Assembly (NCBI GenBank): GCA_051530055.1
Contig: CM121342.1
Span: 10,478,001-10,542,000, forward strand
Length of the DNA: 64,000 bases
Direction: 5' to 3'
Source of the DNA: Neoechinorhynchus agilis
Lineage: Eukaryota; Acanthocephala
Position 1 is the first letter of the stretch, and each line of letters begins with the position of its first letter. The translations under genes were made by a program, and so were the position numbers. Positions 1 to 12,240 of this stretch are shown piece by piece. Under the pieces are notes generated by a model. It was not told where the DNA came from and ran no database searches. It saw only the letters and a list, made by a program, of their open reading frames with translations.

Positions 1-3000
1 CAGTTGCAATGTGAGTTTTCGGTACATGGTCCGAGAAGTTCTCCCGACGATCCATCATCTTGCATCATAAAGGGTTTGTGTTAGAGTCCATATTTCAGTT
101 TTGAAACATGGCACAAAATTGTCTACGATCAAAATATTCATACCTTCGAGAGGAGAGCAACGTCCCGATTTCCATATATAATCCTTAGGACAAACACAGC
201 GGCCGAAAAGACAGTACAATCCAACTTTAACATTGCAGTTAAGGTTCGATGAACAGGGCTTTAGAAGTCCGCCGGCCGACGATTCGTCTATAAATCGAAG
301 TTTTTTTAATTATACCAATGACAGTTCAGAATAGTACCGTCAATTGTACAGTAGAAGCCGTTCCACTTACTGTGTCGGACGCACTTACACCGACCTCGGA
401 TGCATGTAAGTCCCACTACTTGATTACATTCTTCAGGTTTTAGACATTTCTGATCGAAACTTCCATCTTCCAAAGCACCTTCGAAATTTTCCACGATGGT
501 GAGGTGTCTATAAACGTTTTCCCAAACCTTCCAGGGATAGACATTTGTTCTGTTTCCAATACTTATCGTCCGGGCATACACAAATTCCATGGTGACAAAT
601 AAGTCCAATAATCGCGTTGCATTGTTCATTAAACTGGCATGGTTTCAACACATCTCCCTCACCTCCTTTTCGAGGATAAATAAGCGATGTAACATTTTTG
701 TGAACCTCACCTTCGTAAGGGACGCATCTATAAATGTTCCAGTAAGTCCTAGGTTTACAGATGCAACGGCCGGCTCTACACTTGAGACCAGCAATAGTTT
801 TGCAATCACTGTTAGCAATACAAGGCTGCAGTACACCCGCCGATCCTTCGTCTGGATGAAAAGCATGTAAGAGATTGTCAACGTAATTCAATATTGGCTT
901 CTATAAAACGAATGTTCGCCAATTCGCATGAAAAGTAAGTGCTTTTTTTGCGAACTGCATTCGACCTTCGTGGCTATTAATTTTACTAACGTTTCTTTGG
1001 AACGCATCTATTTCCTTGCCAATGATGGAAAGGTACGCAACGGCATTTTCCATTAATGCACTTAAGCCCAAGTCCCATTTTACAGTGCGTTGAGTTCACG
1101 CAGGGCGACAGAAGTGTGCCACCACCTCCTCCTTCGGTATCTAAAAACAATTTCACATCATTGAGATGACCAATACTTCCTCTAATGATTTACCTGGGTA
1201 TTTCACACACCGACCGTTGTACCACACGTAATTTTTACGGCATCTACACTTTCCTTCGATGCAGCGCAAGCCGTGGATCCAGTTGCAATGTGAGTTTTCG
1301 GTACATGGTCCGAGAAGTTCTCCCGACGATCCATCATCTTGCATCATAAAGGGTTTGTGTTAGAGTCCATATTTCAGTTTTGAAACATGGCACAAAATTG
1401 TCTAACCATCAAAATATTCATACCTTCGAGAGGAGAGCAACGTCCCGATTTCCATATATAATCCTTAGGACAAACACAGCGGCCGAAAAGACAGTACAAT
1501 CCAACTTTAACATTGCAGTTAAGGTTCGATGAACAGGGCTTTAGAAGTCCGCCGGCCGACGATTCGTCTATAAATCGAAGTTTTTTTTAATTATACCAAT
1601 GACAGTTCAGAATAGTACCGTCAATTGTACAGTAGAAGCCGTTCCACTTTACTGTGTCGGGCGCACTTACACCGACCTCGGATGCATGTAAGTCCCACTA
1701 CTTGATTACATTCTTCAGGTTTTAGACATTTCTGATCGAAACTTCCATCTTCCAAAGCACCTTCGAAATTTTCCACGATGGTGAGGTGTCTATAAACGTT
1801 TTCCCAAACCTTCCAGGGATAGACATTTGTTCTGTTTCCAATACTTATCGTCCGGGCATACACAAATTCCATGGTGACAAATAAGTCCAATAATCGCGTT
1901 GCATTGTTCATTAAACTGGCATGGTTTCAACACATCTCCCTCACCTCCTTTTCGAGGATAAATAAGCGATGTAACATTTTTGTGAACCTCACCTTCGTAA
2001 GGGACGCATCTATAAATGTTCCAGTAAGTCCTAGGTTTACAGATGCAACGGCCGCCTCTACACTTGAGACCAGCAATAGTTTTGCAATCACTGTTAGCAA
2101 TACAAGGCTGCAGTACACCCGCCGATCCTTCGTCTGGATGAAAAGCATGTAAGAGATTGTCAACGTAATTCAATATTGGCTTCTATAAAACGAATGTTCG
2201 CCAATTCGCATGAAAAGTAAGTGCTTTTTTTTGCGAACTGCATTCGACCTTCGCGGCTATTAATTTTACTAACGTTTCTTTGGAACGCATCTATTTCCTT
2301 GCCAATGATGGAAAGGTACGCAACGGCATTTTCCATTAATGCACTTAAGCCCAAGTCCCATTTTACAGTGCGTTGAGTTCACGCAGGGCGACAGAAGTGT
2401 GCCACCACCTCCTCCTTTGGTATCTAAAAACAATTTCACATCATTGAGATGACCAATACTTCCTCTAATGATTTACCTGGGTATTTCACACACCGACCGT
2501 TGTACCACACGTAATTTTTACGGCATCTACACTTTCCCTTCGATGCAGCGCAAGCCGTGGATCCAGTTGCAATGTGAGTTTTCGGTACATGGTCCGAGAA
2601 GTTCTCCCGACGATCCATCATCTTGCATCATAAAGGGTTTGTGTTAGAGTCCATATTTCAGTTTTGAAACATGGCACAAAATTGTCTACGATCAAAATAT
2701 TCATACCTTCGAGAGGAGAGCAACGTCCCGATTTCCAATATATAATCCTTAGGACAAACACAGCGGCCGAAAAGACAGTACAATCCAACTTTAAAATTGC
2801 AGTTAAGGTTCGATGAACAGGGCTTTAGAAGTCCGCCGGCCGACGATTCGTCTATAAATCGAAGTTTTTTTAATTATACCAATGACAGTTCAGAATAGTA
2901 CCGTCAATTGTACAGTAGAAGCCGTTCCACTTACTGTGTCGGGCGCACTTACACCGACCTCGGATGCATGTAAGTCCCACTACTTGATTACATTCTTCAG

Positions 3001-3556
3001 GTTTTAGACATTTCTGATCGAAACTTCCATCTTCCAAAGCACCTTCGAAATTTTCCACGATGGTGAGGTGTCTATAAACGTTTTCCCAAACCTTCCAGGG
3101 ATAGACATTTGTTCTGTTTCCAATACTTATCGTCCGGGCATACACAAATTCCACTGTGACAAATAAGTCCAATAATCGCGTTGCATTGTTCATTAAACTG
3201 GCATGGTTTCAACACATCTCCCTCACCTCCTTTTCGAGGATAAATAAGCGATGTAACATTTTTGTGAACCTCACCTTCGTAAGGGACGCATCTATAAATG
3301 TTCCAGTAAGTCCTAGGTTTACAGATGCAACGGCCGGCTCTACACTTGAGACCAGCAATAGTTTTGCAATCACTGTTAGCAATACAAGGCTGCAGTACAC
3401 CCGCCGATCCTTCGTCTGGATGAAAAGCATGTAAGAGATTGTCAACGTAATTCAATATTGGCTTCTATAAAACGAATGTTCGCCAATTCGCATGAAAAGT
3501 AAGTGCTTTTTTTGCGAACTGCATTCGACCTTCGTGGCTATTAATTTTACTAACGT
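1..3556. repeat. Tandem direct repeat, unit ~1,282 bp, about 2.8 copies
   Basis: Position 1 matches 1,281 and 2,564, and the match runs continuously to about 3,556, where the third copy diverges into unique sequence. Each unit carries six EB-module exons and their short introns. Copies differ by only a few substitutions and single-base length changes, so the amplification is recent or the copies are being homogenised. Confidence 0.95.
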
Positions 3557-4000
3557 TTTTTGCAATAGTGCCCATTCCATTTGTATTTTGCCTTGCATTT
3601 GCATTTATTTTTTCTGCATTGTAGGCCTAGACTTGTGCGACATTCTTGGTCTGCTGAGCATTTTGTGTTGTGCCCATGTTCTCCTTCCGTTTCTCCTTTT
3701 TTTGCTTATTTAAATATGTATACATTTTTTTCTTACCTATGCAGCGGTTTCGAAACCATTGAAATCCGTCCCTGCACGCACACAATCCTTTTCGGCAGTA
3801 CAAGCCCCTGAATATATCACAATCGTTACTCGTTTCGCATTGACACGGTATAATTGTTCCAAATATTTCAATATAGTTTTCTCTTTGGGATAGGTGACCT
3901 ATTTTAAACTTTGCATTCGCTGCTTTTATTTGTTGTTTACCTCCAAAGATTTCTGCGATTAGTGAACATAGCAAAATTGCCCACGAGTTGCTAACGAAAT
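1..4000 (-). CDS. EB-module cysteine-rich secreted-type protein, multi-exon, 3' end outside window
   Basis: About 18 short exons on the minus strand each encode one cysteine-rich module of about 45 residues. The pattern is C-x5-C, then GLxC, then GxCxC, then an aromatic stretch and a last C, typical of nematode EB modules. The most upstream module is at about 3,740-3,890 (CQCETSNDC... RGLYC... GLCAC). Downstream, six distinct module exons repeat in order. In the third unit the first three lie at 3,275-3,415, 3,092-3,229 and 2,902-3,042; three more lie at about 2,705-2,860, 2,480-2,625 and 2,270-2,415. Exon edges show GT donors and AG acceptors. A hydrophobic stretch (WAILLCSLIAEIF, about 3,950-3,990) may be the signal peptide, but no convincing start codon was found. 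Such proteins are usually secreted, and their ligands are unknown. The module family is firm; function and exact gene ends are not. Confidence 0.75.
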
Positions 4001-4009
4001 TTGTTTGAA

Positions 4010-4888
4010 GGCAATTGAATTAAGCCTAGCCTTGATCATACCACATTTTTGTGCACTTGAAGTTATATTCTTAGCGCAAATCTATCTTTTGTGTGTGGTT
4101 TTTGTTTTATGCTCTCTATGTGGTTGTAAATTAAACCTTTATGTGTCACCAGCGGTGAATGGCGGTTTTAGCATCAGGTGTGCTTGTGGGATTTGAAATA
4201 AATTTTGCAGGTGATAAATTTGAATGGATGCCTTGCTACGATTTTTGGGCACTTGTTCTCAGCTGTTAGTAAGACTACATATTTAATTTGAACATAAAAA
4301 ATGTAGTTATAATTACTTGTACAATTCCATGAGTGCGCCACGCAGCGAATCAGAATTCGTTTTATCGACAGCGGAGATATTGTACCTACCATATCTTTCA
4401 AGTTTCCTTTTATTTTGAAATGAAAACTTCTTAATTATCTGAACTAAAAGGTACCATTTCGACATGGATTTCTTCGTTTATAAATCCGTTCCAAACTATG
4501 CTTAAATTGTCAAGGATATGAAACAATTAACTTTTACCCGTTGAATTTTGTTGGTTAAATGCAGAAACCTTTTCCTTGATTTCTGAGCTAATCTTTAAAT
4601 ATCTTACAAGTTTGAACTTCCAACCACGATTTGTGACTGTAACTAATCCAGAAATGTAGATCAAGGGTCACATTGAATATATCAGCCGGATTGAACGTTT
4701 TAGATCAAAAAACGACGGTGATAAGTGCTTCTGATTAAATCTAAAAGGATTGTAGATTTTAATATTGCGTTTAATAACCAATTATTATTACTAACTCACA
4801 AATTGTATTTACACGAATTCCCAGAATTAATGACAATAATACGTTTTACTTATTCCATCGATAGAAAGTCCTTCGGGATAATAAAATT
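4010..4888. other. Stretch without recognisable gene
   Basis: AT-rich sequence upstream of the EB-module gene. Reading frames are short and show no coding character. It may hold the promoter of the minus-strand EB gene, but no specific element was recognised. Confidence 0.4.
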
Positions 4889-4975
4889 CCACTTTCGGTG
4901 AGAATAATCCCGGTCATTACATATTTTATTTATTCGAAATATGTAATGGCCGGGATTATTCTCACCGAAAGTGTA
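4889..4975. repeat. Foldback (hairpin) repeat
   Basis: An almost perfect inverted repeat. The left arm (about 4,889-4,925, starting ccactttcggtgagaat) is complementary to the right arm (about 4,938-4,974, ending ctcaccgaaagtg), around a loop of about 12 bases. It would form a long stem as single strand. It resembles a short foldback transposon or MITE; no coding capacity. Confidence 0.85.
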
Positions 4976-5099
4976 GTTTTACTTATTGTTTTGGTCTTCT
5001 CCCGGTTAATATTTTTTTTCAATAAAAACGTTTCAAACCTCGTCGGGTTCATCATATAACCCGAGTTAAGTGACGTTTTGATTGTTTGTTGAAAATCTC

Positions 5100-8000
5100 A
5101 TAAATGCGCTGGGGAGCGGAGAAGATCAATCTGGAGATTTTAGAGGGCTCTTCTATGAAACGTTTCAAGGCGACGGATTTGTGATTAGGATAGATTGCAA
5201 AGAGCGGACGAAGGGACTCCTAAATGGCGGAAGTGTTTTAAGAGGTCAAATTTAAAGATGTTGCGTTTGGGCTAAAATGTAATGTGCGAGTTCCATTTCA
5301 CATTTGATTGAAATAGGCGACAAAAATTCTGACGGAGGTGACTCGCCGGATATCATTTGGAAGATCCGGGGGAGCAACTCAACGCACTTAGAGAAGTTCA
5401 GGTAATGTTTGTGATTGGTGTAGAAATCTTTGATGTGGATGATTTCGTTAGATGGTAAGGAGAGGGAGAGTTCGGAGGGTGATTGTGTGATGAGGCTGAA
5501 ATCGTCGGCATATAAGAAAAGTTTGGATTGAGAGGAGATAGCTTTAAGTTTGCCTAAAAAATATTTAAAAAGAAGTGGTGATAGGACGGCACCCTGAGGT
5601 ACGCCTTTTGTGAGGGATAGGGTGATCGAGGAGTTAGCACTGTAGTGAATGTATTGTTCGCGATTGTAAAAATAAGAGGCCAGCCAGTGGATATGCCACG
5701 AGTTTAGACCGAAATCGGATAAGGTCTGAAGAAGTAGTGAGTGGCCTGCAGAGTCCAATGCTTTCGACAAGTCCATTTGAATGAGCCGAGTGACATGAGA
5801 TTGATTACTAAACGCGTCGTAAACGCAAAGTAGGCAGCAATAGTTTTTGAGAAGTGGAAAAGGGGGGTTTTGTGGTATTTTTCGATAATTTTTCTTGAAT
5901 GATTCCGTAGAAATCGGAAGTCCATTTTTTAGGAAGAAGAATTACTTTAGCAGTTTCAGGCACAAGAGTTTGATGGCTGTGATTTAGAATGAAGGCTAGA
6001 GGGTCTACTAGTTTGCGGCTGATGCACCGAAGAGCCCAGTTTGGATTTTAGATTGAGGAAACGAATTTCAAGGTAACTTCTTGAGGTGTTGGAGGATTTC
6101 ATATGACGAAACTAATGGGAGTATTGGAGAGTTGACAGAAGTATCACTTGTAGCAGTGATAGTTTGTGTGGAGTCTGAGGTGGGACAATGGCTATAATTT
6201 CAGTCATAGCAGAGGTTCTGATTGATGGAGTCTAGAGTATGTTTCAGTATAAACTATTGCAAGTTTGATAAGTGATCAGGGTTGCGTAGACCAAGAGAAT
6301 CTTTGACGGCACGCCACCATGTTGAATTGTCACCTGAACGAATATTCGAGGAAAGGAAGTTTTTGCGGACCGCAAGTATTTTAGCTTAACCGGCGCATGG
6401 AATTTCAAGATGGGTGTTGTCCATGGTGGGCCACGCTTGGATATTCGAATTTTATGATCATGGCTAGTGTCATTTTTGTTGTCAGAGTAAAGGATGCGAA
6501 TCATCGAATTGAGAAATTTGATAAAATTGTAGATGCTATGATCCCGTTTATCTTAGAAGGGTAGGTGAGGTGATTTCTGACGCCGAGGTGGAGTGGCGAG
6601 AGTGATAAGGGCAAAAGATCGGTGAGATTTCGCAGGGCAGGGGAGTTTAGAGGCGGATGGGTAGGCGTCGGTATTTGTGAATACTTTGTCGAGGTGAGCG
6701 TCAAGACGTGTTGGGAAGTCATTAGCTGACGCAACTCAGAGAAGGGTGAGATAGGAAAGTTTATTGAAGTCCCCTGTACCAAGGGAATGGTGTGATTCGG
6801 CGGAGTTTATGAGCTGCATCATGGAATCAGGTTGACATAAGGAGGACGAGAGACAGAAGGGAAGTAGACGCCAACAATTGCGAATTCTGTGAGGCCATTT
6901 CTCAGAGGAGCTGAGAAATGGAGTGCGATGAATTCTAGATCGGGGTTTTGCAGAGAGCCAATCCTATGGGAGATGAAGAGTATGGTAGTGATTGTCGTGG
7001 GAAAGATGGCAGAATTGCTGTTGAGGAATAGTCTATTTCACCTAAGATGATAACGTCAGCTTTTTGAGGTAGGTGAAATGAGTGATACTTCATCTAGTTT
7101 AGAGCACGCTTCAAGAGTTAAGATAGAATACTATGGGGAAGGGAATTTTTGGGGCGAATTGGTGTGCATGAGCTAAGATTGGATGAGCCGATTTATGGTA
7201 TATTTGTGTAAGGATAAAATGATAACTTTTAACTTATTTCGGGAGGGAAACCGTCTTTAATGTGGAAGGACTAGGTGATTGTCCTTGGTGGTTTTTCGAA
7301 CGCTAAAGGAGGTGCACATAATTAAAGAAGTTGGGCAGACGATACGAAGAATAAGGTGGCGGTGATGTGCATTAGAGGCGCAAGGGTCTGCAATAGGGGA
7401 TTCAGGGAAGAGTGCATGATACGATGGGTCGAGTTCAGATTGGCAAGGAATGATGGACGGGGAAGGCGCATCGTGACAGAAATGAGTCGGAGAGTTGATT
7501 GTTTATGTTGGTATTTATGTCGACTTTATACATTTATAGTTCTTTGTCCCTCCTTTTGCTCGTCTTCCTACTCGTTCAGATGTTTCTTCGAACTTTTGCT
7601 TAACTTTAACTTTCTTAGTAGTTGCTGGAGGTGAATCGCTTCGTTTTCCCTATCGCTACCTTTTATAAGTCTTAATATCATATATCTACACCGTAATTTG
7701 AAAATCGTGAAGTACTCTAGGCTGCATATCCTCTGAGAGTGGCATCAAATCGCTAAAAAACGTTGAAGTATTCGCAGTATTTTGAACGCCACTCGTTTTC
7801 TAAAAAATCTTCGTTTGAGTTTGGCATACTGTTGGTATCTATCAAAACCGCATTCTCCTTCGTGGCCGCTTCATTAGCAGATTTCTGTAGAACGTAAGCT
7901 TGCTTCATAGAATCCCATTTGGAAACTTTGTCTGCCTATTTGAGCCGTTAGATTTATTCTCTGCGCTTCTTGATTTCGGCAAACTGTTAACTTCTAATAG

Positions 8001-8113
8001 CTTTATTCTTTAACTGTGCTCACGGCTTCAATCAACGAGCCCTTTAGAGTATCAGTGACTTGAGGAAAGAACTGCTTTAGTACGACATCGGTAAGAGCAG
8101 AATGTTTAGCCGA
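5100..8113 (-). mobile_element. LINE (non-LTR retrotransposon), decayed copy a
   Basis: Minus-strand element. The reverse transcriptase part (5,252-5,776) shows MDLSKALDSAGHSLL, GVPQGAVLSPLLF and the catalytic LYADDF box. Further 5' (about 6,250-7,250) are pieces of an apurinic-type endonuclease. At about 7,500-8,113 is a region homologous to the ORF1-like part of the other copies in this window (15,840, 17,190 and 29,220). Reading frames are interrupted many times, so it is inactive. The endonuclease plus RT order fits jockey/CR1-type LINEs; the exact clade cannot be set by eye. Confidence 0.8.
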
Positions 8114-9125
8114 GTCCCGTAAGCAAGACAGCTCATCGCTGCGCATTCGTCCTACAACTACTCAAAGTTTAAGTTCGAAGGTGTAAATTATGACCAAGTC
8201 CACTTTCCCCAGTATTAGCAGAGCTATACATGAGATCATGCGAGAAGAAACACGTGTCGAAATTGAGCGGTGTGGAGCTATGGATACGATATGTAGATGA
8301 TACTTTCATTATCCTTGATCCCAGCACAAGTTCAACCGAAAAGCTCGAAAAGTAATTGAATAGCTGTCACCAGAACATACAATGGACAATTGAAGAAGAT
8401 TAAAATGATAGTTTGCCATTCTTGGACGTATGCGTAAGGCGGAAATATAACAGTGGTTCATGACATCGGTCTATAGAAAACAGGGGGTTCCGCATATGGT
8501 GGTGCCATGGATGTCATCTCAGCCGGTTAAATACAAATTGGCAAGGGTCAGGTTGATGCTCATAAGGGCATTTAGATTTTGTTCCGATAGAATGAGCCTC
8601 AAAGATGAACTGGAATTGGATTTATAGTAGCAGTTTAAAAGGGAGTGAATATCCAAAGAGATACATTGACAAACGTAAGAAGGAAGCGCAAAAGAAGCAC
8701 TTCATTGAAGCACCATTCATCAGCGGTCCATTGAACTCAAAAATGGTAGCTGTAATCAAAAAGATTGATAAGGACAGGGAGTTCACGATATATAATAAGA
8801 AAGGCAGAACTCTCCAAACAGTACTTCGGCCGAAGAATGAGGATGGAATATCTAGTTGTGTCTACAAGATTCCATGTTTCAACTCCAATCTTTCATATGC
8901 GGGACAAACGAACAATCTAAAAAGAAGGATTGTCGAGCACCTAAAAGCAGCTTCAAAGAAGATTGAATTCGGCAATAGTGTCCCATATTATTAGCAATGG
9001 GAACAAGGTTAATTTTGATGGTACTCAGACTCTTGCGCGGAGTGATGTAAGCCGCGACAGGGTGAGGATGGATGCCATCATGGTAAAAAAAGGATACGTT
9101 CGTGGGCAACAAAGCGGATTTAATT
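8114..9125 (+). mobile_element. Penelope-like element remnant with GIY-YIG endonuclease
   Basis: At about 8,275-8,420 the plus strand reads IRYVDDTFIIL, then SCHQNIQWTIEE and SLPFLDV, the order of the palm motifs of Penelope-like reverse transcriptases. At 8,605-8,994 an open frame reads SSCVYKIPCFNSNLSYAGQ, then TNNLKRRIVEHL, a GIY-YIG nuclease core in the variant form typical of these elements. The RT part carries several stop codons, so the copy is dead and lacks its 5' region. It abuts LINE copy a on the left and another LINE 3' end on the right. Confidence 0.75.
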
Positions 9126-9129
9126 AAAT

Positions 9130-10075
9130 CAAAGTGGGGATTGCAGGTTGGATGATGAATTCGTGGAGGCTGCTAATCTTTGGTTTGGAAATTCAGGGAG
9201 CGAGCAGGTCCTCGCCAATGGTTGCAAACAATCAGTTTGGACTAACCCCTGGTAGCGAGAATTCAATACTCTTTAATTTCAGATTCTCGTGACCTGGTGA
9301 ACCAAACTCGATTGGCGGCAGTCTCTACAAGAGAATCGGGTGCTTAGCTCAACGCTATACAAATCGCTTCTGTGGGTACCCTTCTCTCCGACGAGACAGT
9401 AAGGATTGTAGTGTCCCTGAGATTTGGGGTACCGATGTGCACATCCCATCGCTGCCGCTGAGGAGCGACCTTGGAACCATCGGGACGCCATGGCCTGGTC
9501 TGTCTGCAATCAGGCGGAAGGTACTCACGACACGCCGAAGTGAACGCAATTCTTAGTCGTGCCCTGAATAATGTGAATGGGCCAAACATCTTAGAGCCAA
9601 GCAATCTTTGCCGACTCGATGGCCGTAGACCGGACGGTGTCACAGTATTACAGTGGCGAGAAGGAACATGCCTTCTATGGGACGCTACGGTAATGGACAC
9701 AATCGCAGCCACAACATAAAATTCGCTACCATTAAACCAGGGGAGCAGCAACCGCCGCTGAGGAACGCAAAAGGCCAAAATACAGGGACCTGAGTCGAAA
9801 TCATCATTTTGTTCCCTTTGGCGTCGAGACATTTGAGTCGTTTGGTACGGCGGAGCAGTACCTGATCAATCAATTGTCTAAGAGATTGAGACGAATCACT
9901 GGCGATCCGAAATAAAGAGCATTCCTCCTACAAAACACGAGCCTAGCTGTGCAACGAAGCAACGCTGCATTCGTCCTTTCGACCGTTACAGCGGGACGGC
10001 AGCTGAGTGATCCAAAGCGGTGGTGTGAATGCTTTCTGCTCCGAGAATCACTTATTGACAATAAGCACACATTCT
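9130..10075 (+). mobile_element. Second LINE family, 3' end (nuclease-like domain), copy 1
   Basis: Plus-strand fragment with the end of the RT region ([14 protein letters not shown]), a zinc-knuckle-like GRHGLVCLQSGGRYSRH block, then RRPDGVTVLQWREG and LLWDAT, then [10 protein letters not shown]. The RPDG...WDAT arrangement looks like a PD-(D/E)XK-type (restriction-like) nuclease core. The same C-terminal region, and a shared 3' tail containing cggcagctgagtgatc, occur in several other places in this window. Frames are broken; it is 5'-truncated. Confidence 0.75.
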
Positions 10076-10505
10076 CAAATATCCAAAGAAATTAAACGAA
10101 GTGTGCATTGCAATATCTAAAATAAATTCACAGGAGTAAGACACTTGACCGAGAGTTTATTGAGTTTTCCTTTGACCTTTATAAAACAAAGATCGCAATT
10201 TGAGCGATAATAATTCAAGACAAAATTATGCGAAAATTATTAGCATATGAGGATCGAAAACGGTGAGGAAGACTGAAAACAAAAATAATCGACAAATCTC
10301 TCAATACAATATATTCTTGTACTGCAAAGGACAAAAAGCGGTATTTAAGAGGTTTTTCACCGACGCAAGAATAAGTTCGATATCTTAGTACAAAAGCACC
10401 TGAACAAAAAACTCAGATAATGTTTTTTACAAAAATTAGAATTGCGCAATAACAGCCACAAATTCCAGGCAGCCCTCCAACTTTTTCTTACTTAAAATCA
10501 AATTC
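10076..10505. other. 3' flank of RPS2, no gene seen
   Basis: AT-rich stretch between the LINE tail and the RPS2 stop codon. No coding or RNA feature was recognised. It likely contains the RPS2 3' untranslated region. Confidence 0.4.
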
Positions 10506-11339
10506 TTAAAGGCCACCATAGCCAGAGCTCGCGGTAGCGGTGAGTGCCGGAGTACGCAACAATTCTGAATGCACATCGTACGGCGTTGCACTGTAGATCG
10601 AATCGTCCCACAAATCCGGTGTCAAGAATCCATAAGTGTTCGCCATTGCATTAAAGGTCGCCTTGGCAAAATTAGCGAGCGTACATGTGGATCCTTTTGA
10701 CTTTGTCCAACAATCTTCTACTCCTGCCATTTCAAGAAGTTTCTTGGGAACGGGTGCACAGACGAGTCCAGTTCCTCGGGGTGCCGGAATCAATCGAACG
10801 AGAACGCTTCCACATTTCGCCGATAATTTGCATGGCACAGTATGCGGATCACCAATTTTGTTGCCCCAATATCCACGACGAACAGGAACAACCGATAATT
10901 TGGCCAGAATTATTGCGCCACGAATCGCGGTTGCCACTTCTTTTGAACATTTTATCCCGAGGCCAATGTGACCGTTCCCATCTCCAATAACTACGATCGC
11001 TTTAAATCGAGTTCGTTGGCCCGCACAAGTTTGTTTCTGAACAGGCATAATTTTTAGTACTTCGTCGCGAATCGAAGGCAGAAGCTCATCAACGATTTGT
11101 GGCTCTTTTATTGGTAAAGAATGCAAATATATTTCCTCGAGAGATCTAATCTTCTGCTCCTTAACTAGACGTCCAAGTTTAGTAACCGGAACCCAAGGTT
11201 TCTTCTCCTGCTGCTGACGACCTCCAGGCCGTCTGCCTGCACCTCCTCGAAAACCTCCTCTACCCCCACGGGTACCAAATCCACCGCGACGAGATGGCTG
11301 TGAAGATCCAAGCGGAACTGCAGTTTGGGGCTGATCCAT
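10506..11339 (-). CDS. RPS2: 40S ribosomal protein S2 (uS5)
   Basis: A single uninterrupted frame of 277 residues starting [11 protein letters not shown]. An RG-rich N-terminus ([17 protein letters not shown], about residues 20-36) is typical of eukaryotic S2 and is a site of arginine methylation in the family. The S5 RNA-binding fold follows ([20 protein letters not shown]), then the S5 C-terminal domain ([18 protein letters not shown], then [13 protein letters not shown]). The length matches animal S2. The protein sits at the mRNA entry side of the 40S subunit and supports decoding. I chose the MDQPQ start because it matches family N-termini; a frame extension of 11 residues upstream lacks conservation. 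There is no intron, which is possible for a real gene but would also fit an intact retrocopy. Confidence 0.95.
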   Translation of the reverse strand: MDQPQTAVPLGSSQPSRRGGFGTRGGRGGFRGGAGRRPGGRQQQEKKPWVPVTKLGRLVKEQKIRSLEEIYLHSLPIKEPQIVDELLPSIRDEVLKIMPVQKQTCAGQRTRFKAIVVIGDGNGHIGLGIKCSKEVATAIRGAIILAKLSVVPVRRGYWGNKIGDPHTVPCKLSAKCGSVLVRLIPAPRGTGLVCAPVPKKLLEMAGVEDCWTKSKGSTCTLANFAKATFNAMANTYGFLTPDLWDDSIYSATPYDVHSELLRTPALTATASSGYGGL

Positions 11340-11529
11340 TATCTCGCTCGAAAATGTAAACGCGAACAACATCGTGCCGCAGTAGCCGAGAAAGAACTCA
11401 AAAGAAAAGTGGCGTAGTTTGTGATTAAATACGTTATTGCCGAAGTTTGTGAATTTTTTATGATCAAGGTTGGGGAGGACATGGTCAAGGAAGGGTCATT
11501 TATGTTTTCAGAGTCCACTTTATCAAGAT

Positions 11530-11750
11530 TACATTTGGTATTAAGACGTATGGAGCGCTCGGCAGCTCGGCACTCTCTCTGCTCAAGGATCTCTCGAAGA
11601 AATTGAGAGAGGCAACCGGAGACTCAAGAGCAGGCTTATTTCTTCGACAAAATATCTCGCTGGCAGTACAACGGGGCAATGCTGCCAGCGTGATGGCGAC
11701 GGTCGAGGAAGGACAAAAGCTGGAATTTGGTGGGAGGTGGTGAATGTAAA
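11530..11750 (+). mobile_element. Second LINE family, C-terminal fragment, copy 2
   Basis: One plus-strand frame reads ATGDSRAGLFLRQNISLA, then VQRGNAASVMATVEEG. This is the terminal segment that follows the FVPFGVETF block in this LINE family. Only the end of the coding region remains. Confidence 0.6.
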
Positions 11751-11829
11751 GAAAAGTAACCAAATAGAAAACTGTATGACAATCTGAAAGTTCGCAAAAT
11801 CAGATATTAAAAAAAAATTGAAAATACAG

Positions 11830-12240
11830 AAATTATAGATATTCATATCTATTTAGGAGTCGGATTGATGATTTGCAGTGTAAAAAATTTAATGAGTGAA
11901 GGCGGATGAGTAGGCGTCGATATTTGTGAACAATTTGTCGAGGTGAGCGTCAATACGAGTTGAGAAATCAATAAGTTGACGCAACTCGGAGAGGGAAAGA
12001 AGAAGCAATAGTTTATTGAAATCCCCTGCAATTGAGAAATTGTGTTAATTTGTGGAGTTTATGAGCTCCATCATACAATCAAGTCGGTACAAAGAGGATG
12101 AGAGGCAGGAGGACGACGGACGCCAGCATTGGGCGATGAATTCTAGATTGGGGTAGTGTAGAGAGCCTGTGAGAGATAAAGAGTAAGGTAGCGATTGCTG
12201 TAGCTTTTGATGCAGATGAAGTGAGTGAAATTTCTTAACA
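11830..12240 (-). mobile_element. LINE endonuclease fragment (same family as copy a)
   Basis: The region at 11,890-12,230 is closely similar to 6,650-7,080, part of the endonuclease of LINE copy a (for example the shared caatttgtcgaggtgagcg-like stretch). It is a short orphan fragment with no intact frame. Confidence 0.6.

Noticed and set aside
589-870. Plus-strand open frame of about 93 residues, repeated at 1,871 and 3,156
   Set aside because: It is the complement of the EB-module exons and recurs only because the unit is repeated; no coding signature of its own.
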